DNA of 35,768 bases, taken from Bacillota bacterium. GTDB taxonomy: Bacteria > Bacillota > Clostridia > DSM-8532. The stretch spans positions 1 to 35,768 of the forward strand of contig JAKIML020000016.1 in assembly GCA_022702935.2 (NCBI GenBank), read 5' to 3'. Shown piece after piece: positions 25,009 to 35,243 of the stretch. The position numbers and the translations under genes are program-made. The notes beneath the pieces are model-generated. The model was not told where the DNA came from and made no database searches. It saw only the letters and a list, made by a program, of their open reading frames with translations. Positions within the stretch are counted from its first letter, which is position 1. Every line of letters starts with the position of its first letter.

Positions 25009-25356
25009 ATGAATAAACTGCCTGTACTGACAAAGAACAACGAATTTCAACGGGTCTATAGCAAGGGAAGATATTCTGCTTCCGCCTTTTTGGTCATCTA
25101 TGTTCTCCCCAATCGTTTGGACAAAACCAGAATAGGTATTACGACCAGTAAAAAAGTTGGTAATGCCGTCAAACGAAACAGAATGAGACGGCTTATTCGG
25201 GAGAACCTAAGAATACTCAGTGATCGGTTGATCAAGGGCATTGATATCGTAGTGGTTGCAAGAAAAGCAGAGGAAACAGCTTCCTTAGAGACTATAGGGA
25301 AAGAGTTAAGGTATCTTCTTCACAGGTTGGAGCTTTTAGATAGGGAAATAGAATGA
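25009..25356 (+). CDS. rnpA: Ribonuclease P protein component
   Basis: The 115-residue basic protein [22 protein letters not shown] onward has the RNR signature [15 protein letters not shown] that contacts the RNA subunit. It assists 5' maturation of tRNA. Two adjacent ATGs (25006 and 25009) are possible, and an AGG at 24999-25001 suits 25009 slightly better. The ribosome site is weak. The reading frame stays open upstream through all of rpmH to a GTG at 24814. The stop overlaps the yidD start by four bases. Confidence 0.95.
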   Translation: MNKLPVLTKNNEFQRVYSKGRYSASAFLVIYVLPNRLDKTRIGITTSKKVGNAVKRNRMRRLIRENLRILSDRLIKGIDIVVVARKAEETASLETIGKELRYLLHRLELLDREIE

Positions 25357-25568
25357 TAAAAAGGTTTTTGATTTTTGTCATACGCTTATATCGACGTTAT
25401 ATATCCCCTCTTAAAAGAAAGCCTTCATGCAGATTTTATCCGACATGTTCCCAATATGCTCTGGAAGCCATTACACGATATGGGGCGTTTAAAGGTTCTT
25501 ATCTATCAATACGGAGACTTTTGAAATGCCATCCATTTCATCCCGGAGGCTATGACCCTGTGAAATAA
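25353..25568 (+). CDS. yidD: Membrane-protein insertion efficiency factor YidD
   Basis: The 71-residue protein has an N-terminal amphipathic or hydrophobic helix ([17 protein letters not shown]), then the conserved [15 protein letters not shown] and [13 protein letters not shown] motifs of YidD. It assists YidC-dependent insertion at the inner face of the membrane. It overlaps rnpA by four bases and precedes yidC by 19, so the three are co-translated. The length is normal. Confidence 0.95.
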   Translation: MIKRFLIFVIRLYRRYISPLKRKPSCRFYPTCSQYALEAITRYGAFKGSYLSIRRLLKCHPFHPGGYDPVK

Positions 25569-25587
25569 TTATCCGGAGGGAAATTTA

Positions 25588-26613
25588 ATGACGGGAATAT
25601 TAAGCGCAATTGGCTTGTTGTTCGGGAAGCTGATGTACTTTATCTATAACACAGTCGGCTTCCATAATTATGCTCTTTCAATCGTCTTTTTTACCATTGT
25701 GTACAAGCTTATCCTTCTTCCCTTAACCATGAAGCAGATTAAATCCAGCCAAAGGATGCAGGAGATTCAGCCTGAGCTGGCGCGGATTCAGGAAAGATAT
25801 AAGCACGACAAAGAAAAGCTCAATGAAGCAACCATGAAGCTCTATCAGGAAAAAGGATATAATCCTGCCTCCGGATGTCTTCCATTATTTATCCAATTGC
25901 CCATACTGATTGCTCTGTTCTATGTTATCAGAATGCCCATGTCCTATATGCTTGAGATTCCTGCGAAGGCCGTGGGTGAGATGACCATTGTCTCCATTCA
26001 GAAGGGTGAGTTTAATTACGGTAATGTGGGTGAAGAAGCCTATAACAAAATAAAGGACGATCCTTTAGAGGTCTATCAGGCCTTCATTCAGAAGGATCCT
26101 TATTATGAAGTCAAGATTATGAGTGTTATCGATAAGGATCCGGCGCTGATTCAGAACAATACCTACCTTAATGACAGCCAGAAAGATGTTTTATCAAGCT
26201 TTAATCTGAAAATGTTCAATATCTTCAATTTTGGTACGCCGCCCACCCTTGACTTTAAGGCGATAACATCTGATCCGGCAACCAATATTCCTCCGCTGGT
26301 ACTGCTTCTGCTTGCTGTACTGACGACTTACTTTACGGCTGTCCTTTCCATGCCTGCACCACCAAAGAACGACAAGGATAAGAATGCTGCCAATGCGGGT
26401 TGTGCCTCCAAGGGTATGCTGTGGTTAAGCCCGCTTATGACACTTTGGATTGGTTTGACGACACCTTGTGGATTATCCTTCTATTGGACCATTAATAATG
26501 TATTGTCCTTCATTCAGACAAAGACCTTGAATAAGATCTATAAAAAGGATGGCAAGGATCAAAAGGAGGAGAAGAGCGTTGCAAAAGTCGATAATAAAAG
26601 AGGCGAAAAATAG
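25588..26613 (+). CDS. yidC: Membrane protein insertase YidC/Oxa1 (SpoIIIJ type)
   Basis: The 341-residue protein has Oxa1-family helices: an N-terminal helix, HNYALSIVFFTIVYKLILLPLTMKQIKSS with the conserved Lys/Arg groove region, the cytoplasmic hairpin QPELARIQERYKHDKEKLNEATM, GCLPLFIQLPILIALFYVI, and C-terminal helices around 245-265 and 280-315. It inserts and folds membrane proteins beside Sec and, in spore-formers, supports sporulation. Residues about 130-225 form an unusually long insert between helices. No Cys lipobox is seen. Its 3' end overlaps the start of jag by 35 bp. Confidence 0.95.
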   Translation: MTGILSAIGLLFGKLMYFIYNTVGFHNYALSIVFFTIVYKLILLPLTMKQIKSSQRMQEIQPELARIQERYKHDKEKLNEATMKLYQEKGYNPASGCLPLFIQLPILIALFYVIRMPMSYMLEIPAKAVGEMTIVSIQKGEFNYGNVGEEAYNKIKDDPLEVYQAFIQKDPYYEVKIMSVIDKDPALIQNNTYLNDSQKDVLSSFNLKMFNIFNFGTPPTLDFKAITSDPATNIPPLVLLLLAVLTTYFTAVLSMPAPPKNDKDKNAANAGCASKGMLWLSPLMTLWIGLTTPCGLSFYWTINNVLSFIQTKTLNKIYKKDGKDQKEEKSVAKVDNKRGEK

Positions 26614-27220
26614 TGAAGAAGCCATCAGGCTTGCCTGTGAGGAACTGGGCATTAGCCGGGACGAGGCTGAAATAGAGATTATTTCTGAGGGCAATAAGGG
26701 GCTGCTCGGCTTTATCGGAAACAAGAATGCTGTTGTTAAGGTGACCAAGAAGGCCGGCATTGATGATCTTGTGCAGAACTTCTTAAGTCCTATCTTTGAA
26801 AAGATGGATATAGATGCGGATATAGACATCACCCAGGAAGAAGGTCAGGTAACCGTTCGCCTGTCGGGTGAGAATATCGGGATTATCATCGGAAGAAGGG
26901 GCGAAACCCTGGATGCCCTGCAATATCTGTTAAGCCTTGTCATTAACCGAAAGGTTGACGGATATACACGGGTTATTCTGGATGTGGCTGATTACAGGCA
27001 GAAACGGGAGGAAACGCTGGTAAGGCTGGCCCACCGCATGGCCGATAAGGTGGCGAGGACCCGGAAGAACCTCAGCCTGGAGCCCATGAATCCTTATGAG
27101 AGAAGAATAATCCACTCCACTCTGCAAAATCATAAGTACGTTGATACGCAAAGTATCGGAGAAGAGCCTAACCGAAAGGTTGTTATTCGTTATAAGCAGA
27201 GTAATTCCAGACATGCATAA
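26579..27220 (+). CDS. jag: RNA-binding protein Jag (KhpB)
   Basis: The 213-residue protein has a Jag_N domain (QKSIIKEAKNSEEAIRLACEELGI), a KH domain with the variant loop IGRRGETLDALQYLLSLV, and an R3H domain with LEPMNPYERRIIHSTLQ. KhpB binds small RNAs and mRNAs, usually with KhpA, and is tied to cell-division control. The TTG at 26579-26581 is chosen: AGGAGG lies nine bases upstream and the next residues match the family start. An upstream in-frame ATG (26549) would translate the ribosome site itself into an Arg run. The gene begins inside yidC. Confidence 0.93.
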   Translation: MQKSIIKEAKNSEEAIRLACEELGISRDEAEIEIISEGNKGLLGFIGNKNAVVKVTKKAGIDDLVQNFLSPIFEKMDIDADIDITQEEGQVTVRLSGENIGIIIGRRGETLDALQYLLSLVINRKVDGYTRVILDVADYRQKREETLVRLAHRMADKVARTRKNLSLEPMNPYERRIIHSTLQNHKYVDTQSIGEEPNRKVVIRYKQSNSRHA

Positions 27221-27230
27221 GAAATTTTGC

Positions 27231-27258
27231 GGACAACGGAAACACCGTTGTCCTTTTT
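27231..27258 (+). terminator. Intrinsic terminator after jag
   Basis: GGACAACGG pairs perfectly with CCGTTGTCC (27231-27239 with 27245-27253) around a five-base loop, followed by TTTTT. It separates rpmH-jag from mnmE-rsmG, so mnmE needs read-through or its own promoter. Confidence 0.85.
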
Positions 27259-27299
27259 CATAGTATCAATAAATTAAGGGACATGAGGGGATTACTTCT

Positions 27300-28676
27300 A
27301 TGATGACCGAAGATACCATAGCAGGAATATCGACGGCCGTTGGCCAGTCGGGCATATCCATCATTCGTATAAGCGGACCAGAAGCTTTCTCCATCGCCGA
27401 TGGTGTCTTTAAGGGAAAGGAAAGCGTAAAGCTGCAGCCCTCCCAAACCATTCGCTATGGGAAAATATATCGGGACAACGGAGATCTGCTGGATGAGGTG
27501 CTTCTTGCCAAAATGGCAGCACCGCGGTCCTATACCCGGGAGGATGTGGTTGAAATAAGCTGCCACGGCGGCTATACCATAGCCCGTGCCCTATTGGATC
27601 TCCTCTATCAAAAAGGAGCCCGTCCGGCCGAGCCTGGCGAGTTTACCAAACGGGCCTTTTTGAACGGCCGCATTGATCTTACACAGGCAGAAGCCGTTAT
27701 GGACATTATTCAAGCCAGAACCGAGAGAGTTTCCAAGGTGGCTGCCCGACAGCTTGAGGGAGCTCTTTCCGACAAGATCAACGGGATGAGGGAACGGCTG
27801 ATTGCGCTGCTTGCCAATATAGAGGTTAATCTTGACTATCCTGAATATGATGCTGAGGAGGTCACATTAAGCCAGGCCTATGAGGAAACCACGGCAGTCA
27901 TAGAGGAACTTAACCGTCTCATTGAGAGCTTTCGCTATGGAAAGGTTTTGAGGGAGGGGCTGGAAGTGGTTATTGCCGGCCGGCCCAATGTGGGTAAGTC
28001 CTCCTTGATGAATCGCCTGGCCCGAAAAAATAAGTCCATTGTCACCGATATTCCGGGAACCACCAGGGACGTGGTGGAGGAGTATGTTAATATTAAGGGT
28101 ATACCCGTTAAGCTCATGGATACGGCTGGTGTGCATCAGACCGAAGACTACGTGGAACAGCTTGGGGTTGAAAGAACTCTTAAGGCCATAGATGAGGCTG
28201 ATCTGGTGATTATTTTGGAGGATGCAGCCCGTCCCGAAGAAAGCTTCGATCCCACTGTCAATGAGAAGGTGTGTTCTGCCAACAAGCCCTTTATTCGGGT
28301 ATTTAACAAGATAGATCTCATGAGTCAGGAGCATTTGTCGGAGCTCAAAAAGGCCAATCCCCAGGCCCTGTTCCTTTCGGTTTCGGAGGATAAGGGCATT
28401 GAGGCTCTGGAGGAGAGTATTTTTGCATTTGCCTCCGAAAACCGCCAGGACGCGGATAACCAGGTGCTTATTACCAACACCCGCCACGAGCTGCAGCTTA
28501 AGAAAGCCAGAGATCAGTTGAGCGCGGCTCTTGAGGCCATTAACGGTGGAATGACCCTGGACATGGTGGCCTTGGACCTTAAAGGGGCCTTGGAGGAGCT
28601 GGGGAGAATTACGGGGCACCATGCCGATGAGGATGTCGTTCACGCTATCTTCTCGCGGTTCTGTCTTGGAAAGTAA
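27300..28676 (+). CDS. mnmE: tRNA modification GTPase MnmE
   Basis: The 458-residue protein has the N-terminal formyl-tetrahydrofolate-binding domain (EDTIAGISTAVGQSGISIIRISG), a helical domain, and an inserted G domain with GRPNVGKSSL (about residue 225), DIPGTTRD, DTAGVHQ (about 274) and NKID (about 336). It ends in the diagnostic CLGK with the catalytic Cys. With MnmG it modifies wobble uridines (cmnm5U). ATG at 27300 or 27303 fits, with GAGGGG upstream. It follows a strong terminator, leaving 41 bp for any promoter of its own. Confidence 0.96.
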   Translation: MMTEDTIAGISTAVGQSGISIIRISGPEAFSIADGVFKGKESVKLQPSQTIRYGKIYRDNGDLLDEVLLAKMAAPRSYTREDVVEISCHGGYTIARALLDLLYQKGARPAEPGEFTKRAFLNGRIDLTQAEAVMDIIQARTERVSKVAARQLEGALSDKINGMRERLIALLANIEVNLDYPEYDAEEVTLSQAYEETTAVIEELNRLIESFRYGKVLREGLEVVIAGRPNVGKSSLMNRLARKNKSIVTDIPGTTRDVVEEYVNIKGIPVKLMDTAGVHQTEDYVEQLGVERTLKAIDEADLVIILEDAARPEESFDPTVNEKVCSANKPFIRVFNKIDLMSQEHLSELKKANPQALFLSVSEDKGIEALEESIFAFASENRQDADNQVLITNTRHELQLKKARDQLSAALEAINGGMTLDMVALDLKGALEELGRITGHHADEDVVHAIFSRFCLGK

Positions 28677-28729
28677 ACAAAAGGACATCAACATAAAGAA
28701 GTAATACTTATAGAATAAGGTGAGACAAA

Positions 28730-30634
28730 ATGGATGAATTTATCGGCGGGGAATACGATATAATCGTTGTAGGTGCAGGTCATGCCGGTTGTGAAGCGGC
28801 TTTGGCCACATCGCGCCTGGGCTTGAAGACGGCAGTCTTCAGCCTGAACTTGGACAGTATTGCCAATATGCCGTGCAATCCCAATATCGGCGGAACGGCC
28901 AAGGGTCAGTTGGTTCGCGAAATTGATGCCCTGGGCGGTCAAATGGGGCTTTCTGCCGATGAGACCTTTATTCAATCCAAAATATTAAACCGGGCAAAAG
29001 GGCCTGCGGTCTATTCCTTAAGGGCGCAGATTGATCGAAAAGCCTATCATGCCTACATGAAATGGGTGCTGGAGAATCAGGAGAATCTGGACATCAAGCA
29101 GGCTGAGGTCATAGAGATTCTCACACAGGATAAAAAGGTCACCGGAGTTCGTGTGCATACGGGTACTATCTATTTGGCCAGGGCTGTGATCTTAACCACG
29201 GGAACCTACCTCAAAGGCCGCATTATTATTGGTCATACCAGCTTCAGCAGCGGTCCCGACGGGCTCTTTCCGGCCAATGAGCTTTCGGACAGCCTTAGGT
29301 CGCTGGGCATTGAGCTCATGCGTTTTAAGACGGGGACACCAGCCCGGGTCAACAGACGCAGTATTGATTTTTCCAAGCTGGAGGAGCAAAAGGGCGACGA
29401 TCAGATCACACCCTTCTCCTTTATGACTGAGACACTTAAGGAGAACCAGGTTTCCTGCTGGCTGACCCATACCAGCAGCAAAACCCATGAGATTATTAAG
29501 GACAATTTGCATCGTTCTCCCCTTTACAGCGGAGATATTGAAGGTATTGGTCCGCGCTATTGTCCCTCCATAGAGGATAAAATCGTTCGCTTTGCCGACA
29601 AGGAAAGCCATCAGATCTTTATAGAGCCCATGGGCTTAAATACCCAGGAAATGTACCTGCAGGGCCTTTCCACCAGCATGCCCGAGGATGTGCAAATTAA
29701 GATGATTCAATCCTTGCCGGGTTTGGAAAATGCCTCGGTAATGCGCCCTGCCTATGCCATAGAATATGACTGTATCAATCCTACTCAGCTTAAGCTTTCG
29801 CTGGAGTTTAAGGAGATTGACGGCTTGTTCTCCGCGGGTCAGATCAACGGCAGCTCTGGCTATGAAGAAGCTGCTGCTCAGGGGCTTATGGCCGGAATTA
29901 ACGCCGCTATGAAGCTTAAAAACAGGGAGCCCCTTGTTCTGGATCGATCCCAGGCCTATATTGGCGTGCTCATTGATGATCTTGTTACCAAAGGCACCAG
30001 GGAGCCCTATCGTATGATGACATCCCGTGCCGAGTACCGTCTCTGGCTAAGGCAGGACAATGCCGATATGCGGCTGACCCAGCTTGGCAGGGATATTGGA
30101 CTGGTCAGTGATGCACGGTATGACAGGTTCATGCGCAAGAAAAAGATGATAGACGATGAAATGAAGCGGCTTAAGGAGACCATGCTGACGCCCACGGAGG
30201 AAACCAACGCCTTTTTGGCGCGCCACAACAGCGCCCGGCTTCAGGCAGGAATTAAACTCTATGACCTGCTTAAGCGTCCGGAGATGTCCTATGAATTCTT
30301 TAAGGAGATTGGACAGGCCTCTGATCTCCCCGATGATGTTATAGAGCAGATCTCCATAAATATCAAATACGAAGGCTATCTTGACCGACAGATGAATCAG
30401 ATCCAGCAATTTAAACGCATGGAGGAACGGCGCCTGCCCAAGGATATCGATTACACAAAGATCCAGGGCCTTTGCCTGGAGGCACGGCAGAAATTAAGCA
30501 GCCTAAGACCTGAATCATTAGGTCAGGCCTCGAGGATTTCAGGGGTCTCCCCTGCCGATATCTCAGTTCTGCTGGTATACCTGGAATCCCTGAAAAGAAA
30601 AGAATCATCAAAAGGAGAAAGCCATGTTGAGTGA
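28730..30634 (+). CDS. mnmG: tRNA uridine-5-carboxymethylaminomethyl modification enzyme MnmG
   Basis: The 634-residue FAD protein begins with a Rossmann motif ([13 protein letters not shown]) and contains [30 protein letters not shown], the Cys-bearing [11 protein letters not shown] and a C-terminal MnmE-binding helical domain ([17 protein letters not shown]). It is the partner of MnmE in wobble-uridine modification. It starts 53 bp after mnmE and overlaps rsmG by 11 bp, indicating one transcript. The length is normal. Confidence 0.97.
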   Translation: MDEFIGGEYDIIVVGAGHAGCEAALATSRLGLKTAVFSLNLDSIANMPCNPNIGGTAKGQLVREIDALGGQMGLSADETFIQSKILNRAKGPAVYSLRAQIDRKAYHAYMKWVLENQENLDIKQAEVIEILTQDKKVTGVRVHTGTIYLARAVILTTGTYLKGRIIIGHTSFSSGPDGLFPANELSDSLRSLGIELMRFKTGTPARVNRRSIDFSKLEEQKGDDQITPFSFMTETLKENQVSCWLTHTSSKTHEIIKDNLHRSPLYSGDIEGIGPRYCPSIEDKIVRFADKESHQIFIEPMGLNTQEMYLQGLSTSMPEDVQIKMIQSLPGLENASVMRPAYAIEYDCINPTQLKLSLEFKEIDGLFSAGQINGSSGYEEAAAQGLMAGINAAMKLKNREPLVLDRSQAYIGVLIDDLVTKGTREPYRMMTSRAEYRLWLRQDNADMRLTQLGRDIGLVSDARYDRFMRKKKMIDDEMKRLKETMLTPTEETNAFLARHNSARLQAGIKLYDLLKRPEMSYEFFKEIGQASDLPDDVIEQISINIKYEGYLDRQMNQIQQFKRMEERRLPKDIDYTKIQGLCLEARQKLSSLRPESLGQASRISGVSPADISVLLVYLESLKRKESSKGESHVE

Positions 30635-31349
30635 AAAATCCCTGGACTTGCTGAAAGAGGGTTCCAAAGACTTTGGATTGGCACTGAGTCCTGAACAGTT
30701 GGAGAAGCTGTCCACCTACGCTAAGCTGCTGGTGGAATGGAATGAAAAGATAAATCTGACGGCCATCACCGATGAAGAGGGTATCGCCATCAAGCATTTT
30801 CTAGACTCCTTTTCTCTTTATCCTCTGATACCCAAGAATGTTATCTCCGTCATAGATGTGGGAACAGGGGCTGGTTTTCCGGGCATACCCCTAAAGATTG
30901 CCGGGGAAAAGCTCAAGGTCACCCTTCTGGATTCCCTCGAAAAACGTGTGAAGTTTCTCAATGAGGTATGCACACAGCTTGGCCTTAAGGATATCCACCC
31001 GGTCCACGGCCGCGCTGAGGACTTTGGTGTGGATAAGAAACACAGAGAACAGTATGATCTGGCGGTGGCCAGGGCGGTGGCTTCACTTCCAGTATTATTG
31101 GAATACTGCCTGCCCTTTGTAAAGGTGGGCGGCTATTTTATGGCCATGAAGGGACCCGATGCCAAGGAAGAGCTGATCCAATCTGGCAAAGCCCTGGATG
31201 TTCTGGGCGGAGAGCTTGTGGAAGCCAAGACCTTCTCCCTCCCCCATACCGATTATGAACGATGCATTGTAATCATAAAAAAATGTCGACACACTCCGGC
31301 AAATTATCCAAGGAAGAGCGGCAAACCGTCAAAACAGCCCATCATATGA
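30624..31349 (+). CDS. rsmG: 16S rRNA (guanine527-N7)-methyltransferase
   Basis: The 241-residue SAM-dependent methyltransferase has [27 protein letters not shown], the SAM motif [26 protein letters not shown] and [20 protein letters not shown]. It methylates G527 of 16S rRNA, and its loss is known to give low-level streptomycin resistance. An AAAGGAG ribosome site lies within the end of mnmG. The basic tail (residues about 228-241, [13 protein letters not shown]) is common in Bacillota. Confidence 0.96.
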   Translation: MLSEKSLDLLKEGSKDFGLALSPEQLEKLSTYAKLLVEWNEKINLTAITDEEGIAIKHFLDSFSLYPLIPKNVISVIDVGTGAGFPGIPLKIAGEKLKVTLLDSLEKRVKFLNEVCTQLGLKDIHPVHGRAEDFGVDKKHREQYDLAVARAVASLPVLLEYCLPFVKVGGYFMAMKGPDAKEELIQSGKALDVLGGELVEAKTFSLPHTDYERCIVIIKKCRHTPANYPRKSGKPSKQPII

Positions 31350-31354
31350 TGACG

Positions 31355-31377
31355 AAACCCGCTTATTATGCGGTTTT
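31355..31377 (+). terminator. Probable terminator after rsmG
   Basis: AAACC(C)GC pairs with GCGGTTT around a seven-base loop with one bulged C, followed by TTTT. It is a modest stem just past the rsmG stop, separating it from noc. Confidence 0.5.
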
Positions 31378-31486
31378 CTGCGATCAAAACCCGCTTTAAA
31401 AAAAAGGATGGGGCAATTTTAAGGCGAATTCTTTTATCCAGAAAAATGTGCTAATACACAAAAGAGGATGAAAGGAAAGGTGTCTT

Positions 31487-32359
31487 ATGATTGCCACAAA
31501 ATTTAGATTTCCCGCGCTAGAGAGAAAAGTAGAGGACAAAAAGGCTGATAATAAAAAGATAACAATGCTTCCGATTGATTTAATAAGACCAAATCCCTAC
31601 CAACCCCGCAGGAAATTTGACCAGGCCACCATGGACGAGCTGTGCCAGTCCATACAGCAATACGGGGTGATTCAACCCATAAATGTCAGGAAGATATCCA
31701 ATACCCATTATGAGCTGGTATCGGGTGAAAGACGCCTCAGAGCCTCAGCCATGGCAGGGAAGAAAGAGATTCCTGCCATTGTAGTGGATGTAGGTGAGGA
31801 CGATTCAGCCATTCTTGCCCTGATTGAGAACCTCCAGCGGGAGGATTTGGGCTACATGGAAGAGGCCGAGGGTTATCGCAACCTCATTAAGGAGCATGGC
31901 CTGACCCAGGAGGAGCTGGCCCAGAAAATCGGCAAGAGCCAGTCCACCATCGCCAATAAGATCAGGCTGTTAAGGCTTTCTCCCATGGTCAAGAAGATCC
32001 TGGCCGACAATGGCCTTACCGAAAGGCATGCCCGGGCTCTTTTAAAGATCGAGGATGAACAGATCCAGTTGAAGGTTCTGCAAAAGGTTTGCGAAAGAGG
32101 CCTTAATGTGAGAAAGACCGAGGAACTGGTTCAGAGGGCCCTGGATAAATACTGCAATAACAATAAAGCAGACGATAATAAGAATCGGATCACCAAATCC
32201 ATCAAGGATATTCGTATTTTTGTCAACACCATCAGGCAGGCCATAGACACCATGAAAAAATCAGGGGTCAATGCCCGCGCGGCACAGATTGACCGCGGTG
32301 AATATCTGGAATTTATTGTTCGTATTCCGAAACGTGAAGATCTTCAAAAGGCTCAATAA
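31487..32359 (+). CDS. noc: Noc-like ParB-family nucleoid occlusion protein
   Basis: The 290-residue ParB-fold protein has MLPIDLIRPNPYQPRRKFDQ, VSGERRLRASAMAGKKEI (CTP site), IENLQREDLGYMEEAEGYRNL and a helix-turn-helix LTQEELAQKIGKSQSTIANKIRLLRLS that resembles Noc rather than Spo0J. Its place after rsmG is the standard noc position. Noc binds its own sites and the membrane to keep division away from the nucleoid. The first 15 residues (MIATKFRFPALERKV) could form the amphipathic membrane helix known from Bacillus Noc. It is the second ParB paralogue here. The ATG has AGGAAAGG upstream. Confidence 0.87.
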   Translation: MIATKFRFPALERKVEDKKADNKKITMLPIDLIRPNPYQPRRKFDQATMDELCQSIQQYGVIQPINVRKISNTHYELVSGERRLRASAMAGKKEIPAIVVDVGEDDSAILALIENLQREDLGYMEEAEGYRNLIKEHGLTQEELAQKIGKSQSTIANKIRLLRLSPMVKKILADNGLTERHARALLKIEDEQIQLKVLQKVCERGLNVRKTEELVQRALDKYCNNNKADDNKNRITKSIKDIRIFVNTIRQAIDTMKKSGVNARAAQIDRGEYLEFIVRIPKREDLQKAQ

Positions 32360-32435
32360 AGGCATTTTCCTGTTCAAAGGATCAAATCCTTTATCGTTGT
32401 GGGCTTTTTGGATCACATATGCGATCTCCATCTTT

Positions 32436-32470
32436 GGCCTGCCCTTTATACAGGGACAGGCCGCTTTTTT
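32436..32470 (+). terminator. Intrinsic terminator after noc
   Basis: GGCCTG pairs with CAGGCC (32436-32441 with 32457-32462), extended by CCC/GGG across a bulged A, and is followed by six T (32465-32470). The remaining 174 bp before gyrA hold no ORF. A TACAAT (32608-32613) is a possible -10 for gyrA but has no convincing -35. Confidence 0.8.
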
Positions 32471-32644
32471 ATTTATCGGGGTCATTTTTCACTCTTAACC
32501 CGGTAAAAAGGAATCAGAAGGGCTTATAGGCCGTGAAATTCTTTAATAATGTGGACATGACAGGAAATGTTTATTAAAATATAGGGGTATGCATTTTTAA
32601 AGATGGGTACAATGAATGTATGGAAACGAAAGGAAGCATAGTAA

Positions 32645-35179
32645 ATGTCCGATAATGGCGGAAACATAGAAAATCCCAATCAAAATCGCATAATTCCTGT
32701 GGATATTGAGGCTGAGATGAAGCAGTCCTTCATTGACTATGCCATGAGCGTCATTGCCGACCGTGCTTTGCCCGATGTTCGCGACGGCTTAAAGCCCGTG
32801 CATCGAAGAATTCTCTATGCCATGAGCCTGTTAGGCTTCACACCTGATAAGGCATACAGAAAATGCGCCACCACGGTTGGTGAGGTTCTGGGTAAGTTCC
32901 ATCCCCATGGTGATGCTGCGGTTTACGACAGCTTGGTACGTATGGCCCAGGATTTCTCACTTCGTCATATGCTGGTGGATGGTCATGGTAACTTTGGTTC
33001 AGTGGACGGCGACCCGCCGGCAGCCATGCGTTATACCGAGGCCAGGTTATCCAAGATTGCCATGGAAATGCTCAGGGATATCAATAAGGACACGGTGGAT
33101 TTCAAGCCCAACTTTGACGAGCACGAAATTGAGCCCGTGGTTCTTCCTTCCCGTTTTCCTAACCTTTTGGTAAACGGCTCATCGGGTATTGCCGTTGGTA
33201 TGGCAACCAATATCCCTCCCCACAATCTGGGTGAAACCATTGATGGTATTATCAAAACCATAGAGAACCCCGATGTATCGGTGGACGAGCTCATGGAGAT
33301 CATCAAGGCCCCCGATTTTCCAACGGGTGGAACCATCATTGGCAAGAGCGGCATCCGTGAGGCCTATCAAACCGGGAAAGGCCGGATTGTGGTCCGAGCT
33401 GTTACCGATATAGAATCCTATGGAAACAACCGACAGAGAATTATTGTCACCGAGCTGCCTTATCAGGTGAACAAGGCCCGACTGATAGAGAAGATCGCCT
33501 CCCTGGTTAAGGAAAAGAGAATCGAGGGGATTTCAGACCTGAGGGATGAATCCGACCGTAAGGGTATGCGTATTGTTATTGAGCTGAAGCGGGATGCCAA
33601 TGCCAATGTCATACTCAACCAGCTCTATATGAATACCCAGCTTCAGGATGCTTTCAATGTCAATATGCTGGCGCTTGTTCAGTCCCATGACGGAAAGTTT
33701 GAGCCCAAGGTTCTCAATCTTAAGGAATGTATTGTCTACTATCTGCGTCATCAGGAAGATGTTATCAGGCGCAGAACCAAGTACGATCTTGAGAAGGCTG
33801 AAGCCAGAGCCCATATTTTAGAGGGCTTGAAGATAGCACTGGATAACCTGGATGAGGTTATTCAGATCATCAGAAGCTCCAGAACCGAGGCCATTGCCAA
33901 GGAAGGCCTCATGGAGCGCTTCGGACTTTCAGATAAGCAGGCACAGGCCATTGTGGATATGCGCCTGGGCCGTCTGACCGGTCTGGAAAGAGAGAAGCTC
34001 GAGGAAGAATATCGTGAGCTGATGCAGAAGATTGCTTACTACAAGGATGTTCTCTCTAAGCCCGAGCTTGTGCACCAGATCATTAAGGATGAGCTTACTG
34101 AGATTAAGTATAAGTATGGTGATGAGCGCAGAACCAAGATCACTATTGACGAGACCGATATCGATATGGAGGATCTCATCAAGGATGAGGACGTAGTGGT
34201 CACCCTCACCCGCTTTGGCTATATCAAGCGTACGCCCATTGATGCGTACAGAAGTCAGAAGCGTGGTGGAAAGGGCATTACCGCCTTAACTACCCGTGAG
34301 GATGACTTTGTTGTGGATATGTTCACCACCTCCACCCATCGTTATCTCCTCTTCTTCACCAATAAAGGAAAGTGCTATAAGCTGAGGGCATGGCAAATTC
34401 CTGAAGCGGGCCGTCAGGCACGAGGTACGGCCATTGTCAATCTGCTGCAGCTTGACAGTGACGAGAAGGTAACCTCGGCCATCAAGCTCCATGGCGATGA
34501 AAAGAATATGTACCTTATCATGGCCACCAAGAGTGGTATGGTTAAGAAAACACCGCTGGAGCAGTATGAGAATGTGCGCAAGGGCGGTATTGTGGGCATC
34601 ACGTTAAAGGAGGGCGACGAGCTTATCGGCACTCGCTTAACCGATGGTTCCTATGACATTCTGCTGGTTACCAGAAACGGTATGTCCATTCGCTTCAGCG
34701 AAAAGGATGTAAGGCCTATGGGCCGAACCTCCATGGGTGTTATCGGTATACGGCTTGACGAGGATGATGAGGTTATCTCCATGGTGCCTTATTTTGAAAA
34801 CACCACCCTTTTGGTAGCCACCGTCAATGGCTTCGGCAAGCGGACAGACCTTGAAGAGTATAAGGTTCAGACCAGGGGCGGTAAGGGTGTGCTCACCTAC
34901 CGTGTCACTGATAAAACAGGTCCTTTGGCTGGTGCTTTATCAGTATCGGAGGATGACGATATCATGCTTATCTCCACCGATGGAACCATCATCCGTATGC
35001 ATGTGGATGAGATTAGCGTGTTAAGCCGTGTTACCCAGGGCGTTACGCTGATGCGTACCTCTGAGGAGAACAAGGTTGTCTCCCTGGCTCGTATTTCGGC
35101 TGAGAGCAAGGAGGGAGAAGAAGGGGAGGACGAAGATACTGAGTCTTCCTCCGAAAATGAGGTTGAGTCCCAGGAATAA
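32645..35179 (+). CDS. gyrA: DNA gyrase subunit A
   Basis: The 844-residue subunit has the winged-helix and tower domains with the DNA-cleaving Tyr130 ([12 protein letters not shown]). The quinolone pocket is [17 protein letters not shown] (residues 86-102), with Ala91 at the position of E. coli Ser83 and Asp95 at that of Asp87. A beta-pinwheel C-terminal domain follows with the GyrA box QKRGGKG (about 538-544), which identifies gyrase rather than topoisomerase IV. The last about 25 residues are strongly acidic. AAAGGAAG precedes the ATG. It lies after noc rather than after gyrB, consistent with an inversion of the origin core, and upstream of an rRNA operon. Confidence 0.97.
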   Translation: MSDNGGNIENPNQNRIIPVDIEAEMKQSFIDYAMSVIADRALPDVRDGLKPVHRRILYAMSLLGFTPDKAYRKCATTVGEVLGKFHPHGDAAVYDSLVRMAQDFSLRHMLVDGHGNFGSVDGDPPAAMRYTEARLSKIAMEMLRDINKDTVDFKPNFDEHEIEPVVLPSRFPNLLVNGSSGIAVGMATNIPPHNLGETIDGIIKTIENPDVSVDELMEIIKAPDFPTGGTIIGKSGIREAYQTGKGRIVVRAVTDIESYGNNRQRIIVTELPYQVNKARLIEKIASLVKEKRIEGISDLRDESDRKGMRIVIELKRDANANVILNQLYMNTQLQDAFNVNMLALVQSHDGKFEPKVLNLKECIVYYLRHQEDVIRRRTKYDLEKAEARAHILEGLKIALDNLDEVIQIIRSSRTEAIAKEGLMERFGLSDKQAQAIVDMRLGRLTGLEREKLEEEYRELMQKIAYYKDVLSKPELVHQIIKDELTEIKYKYGDERRTKITIDETDIDMEDLIKDEDVVVTLTRFGYIKRTPIDAYRSQKRGGKGITALTTREDDFVVDMFTTSTHRYLLFFTNKGKCYKLRAWQIPEAGRQARGTAIVNLLQLDSDEKVTSAIKLHGDEKNMYLIMATKSGMVKKTPLEQYENVRKGGIVGITLKEGDELIGTRLTDGSYDILLVTRNGMSIRFSEKDVRPMGRTSMGVIGIRLDEDDEVISMVPYFENTTLLVATVNGFGKRTDLEEYKVQTRGGKGVLTYRVTDKTGPLAGALSVSEDDDIMLISTDGTIIRMHVDEISVLSRVTQGVTLMRTSEENKVVSLARISAESKEGEEGEDEDTESSSENEVESQE

Positions 35180-35221
35180 TTAAGACATAACGAGCATATG
35201 CTATAGAATAAAATCATTTTT

Positions 35222-35243
35222 AAGGGAGCCTGAAGGCTCCCTT
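35222..35243 (+). terminator. gyrA terminator hairpin
   Basis: AAGGGAGCC and GGCTCCCTT form a perfect nine-base stem with a TGAA loop 42 bp after the stop. The downstream T content is modest, so it may be a weak terminator. Confidence 0.7.

Noticed and set aside
27867-28694. 275-codon open frame antisense to mnmE
   Set aside because: The opposite strand carries all MnmE motifs, and the antisense product shows no family features.
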